Assembly: GCA_934456365.1 (NCBI GenBank)
Contig: CAKSHC010000009.1
Location: 18,979 to 82,978 of the forward strand
DNA length: 64,000 nt
From: an uncultured Eubacteriales bacterium
GTDB taxonomy: Bacteria > Bacillota > Clostridia > Oscillospirales > UMGS1783
Reading direction: 5' to 3'
Within the stretch, counting starts at the first letter, position 1; every line of letters begins with the position of its first letter. Positions 1 to 7,611 of this stretch are shown piece after piece. The translations under genes were made by a program, and so were the position numbers. Below the pieces are notes generated by a model that was not told the origin of the DNA, did no database searches, and saw nothing but the letters and a program-made list of their open reading frames with translations.

Positions 1-647
1 CTCTTCACCAAAATCGCCCGCTCAACGAGCTCTTCCTCCGCCCGTTCCCCGGCCTCGAGGCGTTCAAAAAGCGGCGCGTCAGCCAAAAGCGCAACCTTCA
101 CGATCTCGGCCAGTCCCTGCCGGTAAACCGGCGCGGGCAGCGTTTTCAGCGTGTCAAAATCCATCCAGACCCCGGCCGGGGACGCAAAGCACCCCACCCG
201 GTTTTTCGCCCCACGCAGATTGATCGCCGTTTTCCCGCCGACCGACGCGTCCACCTGCCCGAGCAGCGTGGTCGGCAAAAGAAAGCAGCGGATGCCGCGC
301 AGATAAGTCGCCGCCGCAAAGCCCGCCGCGTCGCAGACAGCCCCGCCGCCCAGCGCCACCACCGCGTCCGTGCGGTCAAAGCCCAGCCGCTCAAGAGCCG
401 CCCAGAGCCGCCGCACCTGAAAAAGGGATTTCGCCCGCTCTCCGCCAGGCAGCAAAACCGTGAAAACCTGGCAAACGCCCTCCAGCGAGGCCTTCAGCGC
501 GGGCAGATGCGCGAGCGCCCCGCGATCGGCCGCAATCAGAAGCTTTCCGGCCGAAAAGGGCTTCAGCTCTTCTCCCATGCGCCCCAAAAGCCCCCGGCCC
601 AGCCGGGCTTCATACCCGGGCTCTCCCCGGAAAGAAACGCTTCTCAT
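1..647 (-). CDS. aroB: 3-dehydroquinate synthase, C-terminus cut by window edge
   Basis: Converts DAHP to 3-dehydroquinate, the second step of the shikimate pathway, in the cytoplasm. About 215 residues are visible; the C-terminal metal-binding domain lies off the left edge. The NAD-binding glycine motif GGGAVCD is at residues 100-106, followed by AGFAAATYLRG and by the family signature around GQVDASVGGKTAIN (130-143). The usual family motif is GGGVVGD, so the Cys and Ala here are mild substitutions. The ATG at 647 starts 10 bases after the nadC stop, so the gene is probably the last of the nadB-nadC operon visible here. The identification is firm; the total length is unknown. Confidence 0.9.
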   Translation of the reverse strand, partial: MRSVSFRGEPGYEARLGRGLLGRMGEELKPFSAGKLLIAADRGALAHLPALKASLEGVCQVFTVLLPGGERAKSLFQVRRLWAALERLGFDRTDAVVALGGGAVCDAAGFAAATYLRGIRCFLLPTTLLGQVDASVGGKTAINLRGAKNRVGCFASPAGVWMDFDTLKTLPAPVYRQGLAEIVKVALLADAPLFERLEAGERAEEELVERAILVK

Positions 648-657
648 CCCTTTTCCC

Positions 658-1482
658 TCAGCAAAATTCCAAAGAAATATCCATCGCTGCCACCGAATGG
701 GTCAGCCCGCCGATCGAGATCACATCCACCCCCGCCTCGGCAATGGCCCACAGATCCCGACGCTCCATGTTTCCGCTTGCTTCCACGATCGCCCGGCCGC
801 CGATCCGCTCCACAGCCCGCCGGATCTCCGGCAGCTCCATATTGTCGAGCATGATAATATCCGCCCCGGCAGCTAAAGCCTCGTCGACCTGCCCGAGCGT
901 TTCGCATTCCACCTCGATCATCCGCAAAAAAGGCGCCCGGCTCCGCGCCGCCGCGCAGGCCACCGCGATCGAGCCGGCGGCACGGATGTGGTTGTCTTTG
1001 ATCAAAACGCCGTCGGCCAGATTGAAGCGATGATTCTCGCATCCGCCGCAGCGCACGGCGTATTTCTCCAATGCCCGCAGCCCCGGCGTGGTTTTCCGGG
1101 TGTCCACCACCCGCACCCCCGCCGGAACCAGCTCGCGCGTCTGACGCGCTTTCGTGGCCACCGCGCAAAGCCGCTGCAGAAAGTTCAGCGCCGTGCGCTC
1201 GGCCGCCAGAATGCTGCGCGCCGGGCCGGAAACCCGGGCGATCGTTTCCCCGGCAAAGATCGGCTCGCCATCCCGCTTGAGCACCTCAAACCGCACCGCA
1301 GGATCCAGCAGCGCAAAGCAGCGCGCGCAAACCTCCAGCCCGCAGGCGATCCCGTCCTGCCGCGTCACCAGCTCGCCGCAGGCGATTGCATCCTCGGCAA
1401 CGGTCGCCAGCGTGGTAATGTCGCCCGCGCCAATGTCTTCCTTTAGGGCCAAACGGATGATCTCATCCATCATCAGTTCCAT
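658..1482 (-). CDS. nadC: Nicotinate-nucleotide diphosphorylase (carboxylating), quinolinate phosphoribosyltransferase
   Basis: Makes nicotinic acid mononucleotide from quinolinate and PRPP in de novo NAD synthesis. The protein is 274 residues, normal for the family. Visible motifs are DTRKTTPGLR, HRFNLADGVLIKDNHI and IEVE, which form the substrate and PRPP sites, and a C-terminal glycine-rich ISIGGLTHS. The ATG at 1482 has GGGAGG about ten bases upstream and overlaps the end of nadB by ten bases, so translation is coupled. Quinolinate synthase (nadA), the usual third partner, is not in this window. Confidence 0.96.
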   Translation of the reverse strand: MELMMDEIIRLALKEDIGAGDITTLATVAEDAIACGELVTRQDGIACGLEVCARCFALLDPAVRFEVLKRDGEPIFAGETIARVSGPARSILAAERTALNFLQRLCAVATKARQTRELVPAGVRVVDTRKTTPGLRALEKYAVRCGGCENHRFNLADGVLIKDNHIRAAGSIAVACAAARSRAPFLRMIEVECETLGQVDEALAAGADIIMLDNMELPEIRRAVERIGGRAIVEASGNMERRDLWAIAEAGVDVISIGGLTHSVAAMDISLEFC

Positions 1483-3014
1483 CTTGCTTCATCCTCCCGA
1501 TAGTGTCCGCCCACGCTCTCCCGGCGCGCCAGCGCCGCCGCCAAAATCTCGCGCCCCACACTGGCCATGTGCAAAACCTCCCGGTGCGCCGCCCGGCAAA
1601 GCCGCCGCGCCTCCAGGTCCTCGATCATCCGATCCAACCGCGCAATCCCCTTCGTCAGATCCCGGGCATTGCGCACAATGCCGCCATCCGCCGTCATCAC
1701 CCGGCGCACACTGTCGCGGTAATCGTCCGCCCGCTCCCGATCCTCGGCATAGTTTCCGGCCTCTCTCTGCGGCACCGACAAAGCGCACGCCTCAAAACCG
1801 GCCAAGTCCTGCGCGCTCCGGCGGCCAAACACCAGGCACTCCAGCAGCGAATTCGATGCCAGCCGGTTGGCGCCGTGCACCCCCGTGCAGGCCGACTCGC
1901 CCACGCACCAAAGCCCCGCCACGCTCGTGCGCCCCCAAAGATCGGTTGCCACGCCGCCCATAAAATAATGCTGGGTCGGGATCACCGGGATCCTCTCCCG
2001 CGTGATATCCACCCCTGCGGAAAGGCAGGTATCGTAAATATGCGGAAAGCGCTCGCGCGCAAAATCCGGCCCCTTGGAGCAGATGTCCAGATAGGCGCAT
2101 TCCTCGCCCGTTTCCCGCATCCGCCGCCAGATCTCCCGCGCCACCACATCGCGCGGCGCCAGATCCTCCAGAGGATGCTTTCCCTCCATGATCCGCCGCC
2201 CCGCGCCGTCGTAGAGCAGACCGCCGTCGCCGCGCACCGCCTCCGAAATCAGAAAAACCTGCCCGTGCGAATCCGGGCGGGCAAATCCCGTCGGGTGGAA
2301 CTGCACAAATTCCATGTTCTTCAAAGCAGCCCCCGCCCGGCGCGCCGCGTCGATCCCGTCGCCGGTCGAGGCCGAGGGATTGGTCGTAAACCGGTAAAGC
2401 CGCCCAACCCCGCCAGTGGCCAAAACCACCCGCCGCGTCGGCACATAATGCATCCCGTGCGCGTCATACGCCACGCCGCACACGCCCTTTTCATCGGTCA
2501 CCACATCGCAAAGCGCCGCCCCGGCGCGCACCTCGACCTGCGGCCGAGCCAGAAGCTGTTCGTAAAGCCGCTGCAGGATCACCCGCCCCGTCACATCCTT
2601 GCCGCAGTGGATGATCCGCTTATAGCTGTGGCTTCCTTCCCGGCCCACATCGATCCGCCCCGCCGGGGTGCGGTCGAAGGGAACGCCCAGCGCCGTCAGA
2701 TCCCGGATCCGATCCGGCCCCTCCGTCACAAGAACCCGCACCGCCGCCTCGTCGCAAAGCCCCGCGCCGGCCGCGAGCGTGTCGCGGATGTGGGCTTCAA
2801 AGCTGTCCTCCGGCAAAGTCACCGCCGCCACCCCGCCCTGCGCATACCAGGACGAGGCATTGCGCGCGTCCCGCTTGAGCAGGAGCAAAACCCGCATGGA
2901 ATCCGGCAGATTCAAAGCCGTATAGACCCCGGCAAGCCCCCCGCCCACGATCACCGCGTCAAACTCCCGCTCGGCGATCGCCGAAAAGGGCTCTTCGCAT
3001 AAAATCCGTCTCAC
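1473..3014 (-). CDS. nadB: L-aspartate oxidase
   Basis: FAD enzyme that oxidises L-aspartate to iminoaspartate, the first step of de novo NAD synthesis. The product is 513 residues. The N-terminus carries the FAD-binding motif VIVGGGLAGVYTAL, followed by SSWYAQGGVAAV, HRIIHCGKDVTGRV-like residues and the family stretch HYFMGGVATDLWGRTSV; a helical C-terminal domain closes the protein. A longer reading frame exists upstream but overlaps tadA. The preferred start is the GTG at 3014, because GGGGAGG lies seven bases before it and it overlaps the tadA stop as GTGA. This is the flavin-dependent (not NAD-dependent) aspartate-oxidising branch; fumarate can serve as acceptor in anaerobes. Confidence 0.95.
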   Translation of the reverse strand: MRRILCEEPFSAIAEREFDAVIVGGGLAGVYTALNLPDSMRVLLLLKRDARNASSWYAQGGVAAVTLPEDSFEAHIRDTLAAGAGLCDEAAVRVLVTEGPDRIRDLTALGVPFDRTPAGRIDVGREGSHSYKRIIHCGKDVTGRVILQRLYEQLLARPQVEVRAGAALCDVVTDEKGVCGVAYDAHGMHYVPTRRVVLATGGVGRLYRFTTNPSASTGDGIDAARRAGAALKNMEFVQFHPTGFARPDSHGQVFLISEAVRGDGGLLYDGAGRRIMEGKHPLEDLAPRDVVAREIWRRMRETGEECAYLDICSKGPDFARERFPHIYDTCLSAGVDITRERIPVIPTQHYFMGGVATDLWGRTSVAGLWCVGESACTGVHGANRLASNSLLECLVFGRRSAQDLAGFEACALSVPQREAGNYAEDRERADDYRDSVRRVMTADGGIVRNARDLTKGIARLDRMIEDLEARRLCRAAHREVLHMASVGREILAAALARRESVGGHYREDEARWN

Positions 3015-3484
3015 CGCGCATCCTCCCCGTTTCGTTTCGTCTTTCGCAGCCGACAAAAAAAGGCGCGAAGCAGCTCGGCGCATTCTTCCCCGCAAACGCC
3101 GCTTCGCACCGTAACCTCCGTATCAAAGGGCAGCGCAAAAAGCTGAAGCTTTGAGCCCACCGCCCCCATTTTTTCATCCGTCGCCCCGTAATACACCGTG
3201 CGCAGCCGCGCGTTGAGAATCGCCCCCGCGCACATCGGGCAGGGCTCCAGCGTCACATACAGATCGCACCCGTCCAGCCGCCAACTCCCCTCCCGGGCAC
3301 AGGCCGCCTCGATCGCCTCGATCTCGGCATGGGAAAGCGCGCTCTGCTTCTCTTCGCGCCGGTTGCGCCCCTCGCCGATGATCCGGCCCTGACGCACCAC
3401 CACCGCGCCGACAGGGATCTCCCCGGCCGCCGCCGCCTCGCGCGCCAGCTCCATCGCGCGGCGCATAAAATCCTCGTGCGTCAT
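3011..3484 (-). CDS. tadA: tRNA-specific adenosine deaminase
   Basis: Deaminates the wobble adenosine of tRNA-Arg(ACG) to inosine. The 157-residue protein has the cytidine-deaminase zinc motifs HAEIEAI (HAE, catalytic Glu) and PCPMCAGA (PCxxC). The start ATG at 3484 overlaps the preceding CPBP gene as ATGA; the frame can be extended nine codons upstream, but that would intrude into the CPBP gene. It is placed between a membrane protease and nadB with overlapping junctions on both sides. A related guanine-deaminase role is less likely because the N-terminus and the ILNARL segment fit TadA well. Confidence 0.92.
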   Translation of the reverse strand: MTHEDFMRRAMELAREAAAAGEIPVGAVVVRQGRIIGEGRNRREEKQSALSHAEIEAIEAACAREGSWRLDGCDLYVTLEPCPMCAGAILNARLRTVYYGATDEKMGAVGSKLQLFALPFDTEVTVRSGVCGEECAELLRAFFCRLRKTKRNGEDAR

Positions 3485-4440
3485 AAAGCGCTCCCCAAAA
3501 AAGCTCCGCACAGCATCACAGCCAGCGAAAGGATCATCAGAGGATTGGCCATCGCCGCTCCCATCGCCGTCTTACCGCTCAGCCGGGGCTGCTCGCCCAG
3601 CCGGCGCGGGCGCAGCGCCATCGCGCAAAGGCACCCCAGCCCGATCAGAAACAGAACGGCAAAGCAGCCGATAAAGATCAGAGAGGCCGTGCGCGAGGAA
3701 TTCGTGTAGAAATCCACCGTCAGGCTCACATAGGCCAGCGCATTGTTGATCGCATGGATCACCACCCCGCCCCAGAAAGAGCCCGTCGCCAGATAAACAT
3801 AGCCTAAAATCAGCCCCACGCAAAAAGCGAAGGGGATCTGCCCGAAATTCATGTGCATCATCCCAAACAGAAGCGCCGACACAAACACCGCCACGCCCCC
3901 GTTGTAGCGCGCGATCCGCCCGCAGATCACCCCGCGGAAACAGGCCTCCTCCAACAAAGCCGGAGCCGGCACCAGAATGAGAAAAACCAGAAGATCGCTC
4001 ACCGGATCCCCCGTCACCGCGATCAGATCGCCCGAGGAAAGCGGGCTCCAGATGGCCGAAGCCTGCGAAAGCATGGTGAAGTAATAATTCACAGCCAAAG
4101 CCCCCATCGCCCCGGCAAAAACCAGCCGCCAATCGTTCGGAGGCGCAAGCCGGAAGTATTCCCTGTCCGGATCGCGGTGCCGCACAATCAGATAAATCCC
4201 CAGCGGCAGCGCAAAAGTGCCCACATAGGTCCCCAAATACGCCACCAGCTGCACCCGGTTTTGCGCAATGGCCAAAGCCGTCCCGGAGGGATTCAGCTCC
4301 GCCGTTTCAAAAAGGCCCGTCAAAACCAAAATCTGGCTGAGCAGCGTGTTGAGCCCCAAATGCAGCACAAAAATCAGGCATAATAGCAAAACCTCCCGAT
4401 AGAGGGCTCTCTTGTCGCGCTCCTCGCAAAGCTTTTCCAC
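3481..4440 (-). CDS. CPBP-family intramembrane metalloprotease (CAAX protease-like)
   Basis: A 319-residue polytopic membrane protein of the CPBP/abortive-infection family. The characteristic motifs are EEACFRG (residues 164-170), a histidine in MMHMNFG (near 196) and HAINN (229-233); together these form the metal site in this family. Many members mature prenylated or other membrane peptides, and some provide bacteriocin self-immunity, but the substrate here is unknown. The GTG at 4440 is chosen because AAGGGGA lies just upstream; longer in-frame starts run through the terminator of the preceding gene. It is the first gene of the tadA-nadB-nadC-aroB operon. Confidence 0.85.
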   Translation of the reverse strand: MEKLCEERDKRALYREVLLLCLIFVLHLGLNTLLSQILVLTGLFETAELNPSGTALAIAQNRVQLVAYLGTYVGTFALPLGIYLIVRHRDPDREYFRLAPPNDWRLVFAGAMGALAVNYYFTMLSQASAIWSPLSSGDLIAVTGDPVSDLLVFLILVPAPALLEEACFRGVICGRIARYNGGVAVFVSALLFGMMHMNFGQIPFAFCVGLILGYVYLATGSFWGGVVIHAINNALAYVSLTVDFYTNSSRTASLIFIGCFAVLFLIGLGCLCAMALRPRRLGEQPRLSGKTAMGAAMANPLMILSLAVMLCGAFLGSAL

Positions 4441-4470
4441 ACAGATCCCCTTCCCACTGGCTTTTTTCTT

Positions 4471-4499
4471 ATTGTACCACGCCTTTCCCCGAAAATCAA
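4471..4499 (-). promoter_or_regulatory. Promoter of the CPBP-tadA-nad-aroB operon
   Basis: On the minus strand TTGATT (4494-4499) is followed after 17 bases by TACAAT (4471-4476), about 30 bases before the GTG start. It lies inside the T-side of the upstream terminator, which fits a new transcript starting right after termination. Confidence 0.6.
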
Positions 4500-4529
4500 G
4501 GAGCGGCGGAATCCTCTCCGCCGCTCCTT
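4490..4529 (-). terminator. Rho-independent terminator after the XRE-type gene
   Basis: Thirteen-base arms (4498-4510 and 4517-4529) enclose a six-base loop; on the minus strand the hairpin is followed by TGATTTTC. Confidence 0.8.
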
Positions 4530-4531
4530 CT

Positions 4532-5248
4532 TTATTCTTCTTTCTCCGCTTCCGGCGCCCTGCTGCCCTTGTCCTTGCCAAAAAGGCCCGCGATCATGTA
4601 GTAAAGCGGCACCGAAAAGAAAACCACCCAGCCCGGATGCCAGAGATTCCAGAAAAACCCCAGGCAAAGATACGCCGCGATCGCCACCACCGGCCAGGCA
4701 AACCGGCGGGCGCTGCGCTGACGGATCGCCGCCGCAAACGAGGTCAAAATCGGCCCCAGAAGCAGGATCAGCCAGCCCGGATGCCAAAGATTCCAAAAGA
4801 ACCCCAGGCAAAGATAGGCCGCGATCAGAACAAGATGCACCACCGACGCAAACACATGCGCCTTCCCGCCGCGGCGCATCGCTTCGTGTGCCTGCCGTCG
4901 CGCCTCATGCGGCCCCAGATGGCAGGATTCCGTCGGGGTCTCCACATGAATGCCGACCGGCCCGATGTGCACGCTTTCCTCTTCGTTTTCCACATGGATC
5001 CCGTCAAACCCCACATGCACGCTCTCCTTCTTCTTGGCCGTCGTGCGCGCCTTGCCCGCCAGCTCGTCCAGGCTGATCCCATACAGATCGGCCAAAGCGA
5101 TCAGATTATCGGTGTCCGGCGAGGCCTCGCCCCGCTCCCATTTCGAAATCGTCTGCCGGGACACCCCCAGCTTCTCTCCCAGCGCTTCCTGCGAAAGTCC
5201 CTGCTTTTTGCGCAGATCGACCAATCGACCCGCCAGTTCCAACGTCAT
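4532..5248 (-). CDS. XRE-family regulator fused to a repetitive membrane domain
   Basis: A 238-residue protein. Residues 1-63 form a Cro/C1-type helix-turn-helix (LRKKQGLSQEALGEKLGVSRQTISKWERG pattern). A linker holds three copies of an ESVHxG unit starting at residues 75, 91 and 107; two are followed by a GIHVE element. The C-terminal half has membrane segments containing an exact 17-residue duplication, AAYLCLGFFWNLWHPGW, at 143-159 and 191-207. XRE proteins with a C-terminal membrane domain are common in Firmicutes, and the WNLWHPGW segment is probably lipid-facing. It may sense membrane state, but no target is evident. It has its own promoter and terminator. The ATG at 5248 is preceded by AAAGGAGG. 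Confidence 0.85.
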   Translation of the reverse strand: MTLELAGRLVDLRKKQGLSQEALGEKLGVSRQTISKWERGEASPDTDNLIALADLYGISLDELAGKARTTAKKKESVHVGFDGIHVENEEESVHIGPVGIHVETPTESCHLGPHEARRQAHEAMRRGGKAHVFASVVHLVLIAAYLCLGFFWNLWHPGWLILLLGPILTSFAAAIRQRSARRFAWPVVAIAAYLCLGFFWNLWHPGWVVFFSVPLYYMIAGLFGKDKGSRAPEAEKEE

Positions 5249-5278
5249 ATCGGATTTCCTCCTTTGTTTTCTGCCCCT

Positions 5279-5307
5279 ATTCTACCGAAAGTTTTCGCCC
5301 AAAACAA
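5279..5307 (-). promoter_or_regulatory. Promoter of the XRE-type gene
   Basis: Minus-strand TTGTTT (5302-5307), 17-base spacer, TAGAAT (5279-5284), about 30 bases before the ATG. Confidence 0.55.
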
Positions 5308-5411
5308 GCAATTTTCGTTTCCATTTTCGCAACCTGCGGGTTGCAGCCCCCGCTTTTCGCCCATATTTGCCTTTCTGCGCGCCGCCGATCCGGCGAAATC
5401 GGTTTTTCCGG

Positions 5412-5450
5412 CAAAAAAGGAGCGCGGCCCCATCGGCCGCGCCCTTTTCT
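5412..5450 (-). terminator. Terminator after the GHKL kinase gene
   Basis: GC-rich hairpin (arms about 5422-5429 and 5435-5442) followed on the minus strand by TTTTTTGCC. Confidence 0.75.
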
Positions 5451-5454
5451 TTTT

Positions 5455-6723
5455 TCAGAGGATCACCTGCAGAACAAACCAATTTCCCGCCACCGCAAAC
5501 TGGCAGTTGCCGCCCAGGCGTTCCGCCGCGTAGCGGATGCTCTGCACCCCCACGCCGTGCCCGGCCTCCTCCGCCTGCGGCAGCCCATCCAGAAAACGGG
5601 GCGCGTGGGCAAAGGTGTTTTTCAAAGAAAGCAGCAGCTTCCCGTCGCGCAGCCGCAGATCCAGCCGCACCAGCCGCTCGCCCTCCGGCATCGCCGCCGC
5701 GGCGCGGACGGCGTTTTCCAGCGCGTTGGATAAGATCGCCATCAGATCCACCTCGGAGAAAGGAAGCTCCTCGGGCAGCTCCACCGTCGCCTGAAAATCG
5801 ATCCCGTTTTTTTGGATCGTTTCCTCTCGTGCCGAAAGCACGGTGTTCACCAGCTCGTTTTTGCTGTATTTGCGCGGCGCCTGCCGGTCGGAGGCCTGCG
5901 TGATCTCCCGGATGAAGTCCTGCGCCCGCGAAACCTCCCCCTTTTCCAGATAGCCCGAGATCTGCGCTAAAAAATGGCGCATGTCGTGGCGCAGGATCGA
6001 GGTCGCCAGCTCCGAGCGCCGGATCGCCGCCAGCTCCTTTTCGGCCTGCACCCGCTTCATCTCCAGAAGCTGCCCACGCTGCTGCGCCTCCTGCTCGGCC
6101 TCGTACTGGCGAAAGTATAAAAACAGAAAAAGCAGATAGGCCATGCACAAAACAAAGCCCAGAAACTCCACCACCGATTCCATCCCCGAGGCCAGAAGAT
6201 CGGTGTAAACGTTTACGGTGTAATCATATAGGTAATACACAAAGGGCATCAGCCCCAGAATCAGGATCGACCCGGTCGACTTGCGCAAAAGCGCCGCCAT
6301 CGCGTCGGCCACAAAAAGCAGCAGAAACACAAAGGTCCCCACGGTCACCGCAATGCGCACCGCATAATAAACCCATTCCCGCTGTGTCAGATTCCAAAGC
6401 GCCAGTCCCGTCCAGTTGCTGATCTGGCAACACAAATAAGCCGTCAGAACCGCCAGCGCCGCCGCCGAAAAACGAAAGCGGTAGAAAAACACGAAGAATA
6501 AAATCAGCGGCAGATGGATGATCAGAGGATAAAGCTTCTCGGTCATCGCCTCGCCGAACCCAAAGTAGCACAGCGCATTGATCACGCCTGCTGCCGCCGA
6601 GAAAAGAAGCAGGATCCACCGGTTTTTTCGATTCATCCGAATCCCCAAAAACGCTGCCGACACAAAAACCCCAAACAGCAAAATGCTTGCATGGTGCAGA
6701 AAGCGCAGAATCGTCAATTCCAT
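5455..6723 (-). CDS. Sensor histidine kinase, AgrC/GHKL type
   Basis: A 422-residue membrane kinase. The N-terminal half is strongly hydrophobic, with about six membrane segments. A coiled linker (EAEQEAQQRGQLLEMKR) leads to the phosphoacceptor region ILRHDMRHFLAQ, where HD-M-RH is typical of the HPK10 class. The C-terminal GHKL ATPase has the N box DLMAILSNALENAVRA and the glycine motif GHGVGVQSIRYAAERLGG. It should phosphorylate the LytTR regulator encoded just upstream. The ATG at 6723 is preferred over a TTG at 6738 because it has a better-placed GGGGA and lies four bases after the regulator's stop. No peptide pheromone gene was recognised next to it. Confidence 0.88.
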   Translation of the reverse strand: MELTILRFLHHASILLFGVFVSAAFLGIRMNRKNRWILLLFSAAAGVINALCYFGFGEAMTEKLYPLIIHLPLILFFVFFYRFRFSAAALAVLTAYLCCQISNWTGLALWNLTQREWVYYAVRIAVTVGTFVFLLLFVADAMAALLRKSTGSILILGLMPFVYYLYDYTVNVYTDLLASGMESVVEFLGFVLCMAYLLFLFLYFRQYEAEQEAQQRGQLLEMKRVQAEKELAAIRRSELATSILRHDMRHFLAQISGYLEKGEVSRAQDFIREITQASDRQAPRKYSKNELVNTVLSAREETIQKNGIDFQATVELPEELPFSEVDLMAILSNALENAVRAAAAMPEGERLVRLDLRLRDGKLLLSLKNTFAHAPRFLDGLPQAEEAGHGVGVQSIRYAAERLGGNCQFAVAGNWFVLQVIL

Positions 6724-6727
6724 CCCC

Positions 6728-7441
6728 TCATTCCCCAAACATCAACGCAAAATAAGCTTCCTTAAAGGCTCTGGCGTAGCCGCGCGCAATCGGGATCCGC
6801 CGCCCCGATTTGGTCACCACCTCGGTGGCGGAAAACCGATCCACCGCCGGTAGATACACAAGATAACTTCGATGACACTTGAAAAACCCGTTCTCATCGG
6901 TCAGGGTGTGCTCAAAGGAATAAAGCGGCTGCGCCGTCTCAATCTCCCTCTCGCCGCGCAGATGAAAAATCACCCGCTTGTTCTGCGCCTCGGCCACCTC
7001 AATCTCGTGAAGATACAGCTTCTGATATCCGAAAGACGTGCGCACCACCAGATTCTTCGGCTCCCGCTCCCGCACCGTGGCCGCCTCGGCCAAAACCGCC
7101 CAAACCTTCTTCTCATCCGCCGGCTTGAGCAGATACCCCTGCGCCCGCACATCATACGATTCCAAAGCAAATTCCGGCGACGAGGTCAGAAACACGATCC
7201 GCACCGCCGTATCCCTCGCCCGAAGCTCCCGGGCCGTGTCCAGCCCGTTGAGAAGCGGCATGAGAATATCCAGAAAAACAAGATCGATCCGCTCGCCCGC
7301 GCATAAGGATAAAAGCCCGTCCCCGTCCGCGCAGAGATGCAAATCCACCGGCACCCCGCTCTCATTTGACCAGCGCTCGATCATTTCCCTTGCGCTCTCC
7401 CGAAAGGCTAAACTGTCGTCGCACACGGCAATTCTCAGCAT
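6728..7441 (-). CDS. LytTR-family response regulator
   Basis: A 237-residue regulator: receiver domain (IAVCDDS acidic pair near the start, phosphoacceptor aspartate in LVFLDILMP) followed by a C-terminal LytTR DNA-binding domain (FKCHRSYLVYLPAVDRFSATEVVTKSGRRIPIARGY pattern). LytTR/GHKL pairs usually control surface proteins, bacteriocins or autolysis. The divergent neighbour is a secreted cell-wall protein, a reasonable but unproven target. The ATG at 7441 has GGGGGGAGG directly upstream; the frame extends further but without a ribosome site. Confidence 0.9.
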   Translation of the reverse strand: MLRIAVCDDSLAFRESAREMIERWSNESGVPVDLHLCADGDGLLSLCAGERIDLVFLDILMPLLNGLDTARELRARDTAVRIVFLTSSPEFALESYDVRAQGYLLKPADEKKVWAVLAEAATVREREPKNLVVRTSFGYQKLYLHEIEVAEAQNKRVIFHLRGEREIETAQPLYSFEHTLTDENGFFKCHRSYLVYLPAVDRFSATEVVTKSGRRIPIARGYARAFKEAYFALMFGE

Positions 7442-7611
7442 CCGCCTCCCCCCTTTCCCCTCTATGCTACCACACTTTCCCGCCCTTTGCAATCGCCCGA
7501 AAAGGCATTTCGCTCCCCAAATTCGCCATTTCGCACCCTTCCCGTTTCGCCCCTCTCTTTTCTGCTACACTATAAGAAGTTTTGCCCCTATCAAAGAAAG
7601 GAGTTCTTCTC

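Noticed and set aside
1503..3002. Plus-strand open frame of 499 codons opposite nadB
   Set aside because: Arg/Pro/His-rich mirror of nadB without recognisable motif or start site.
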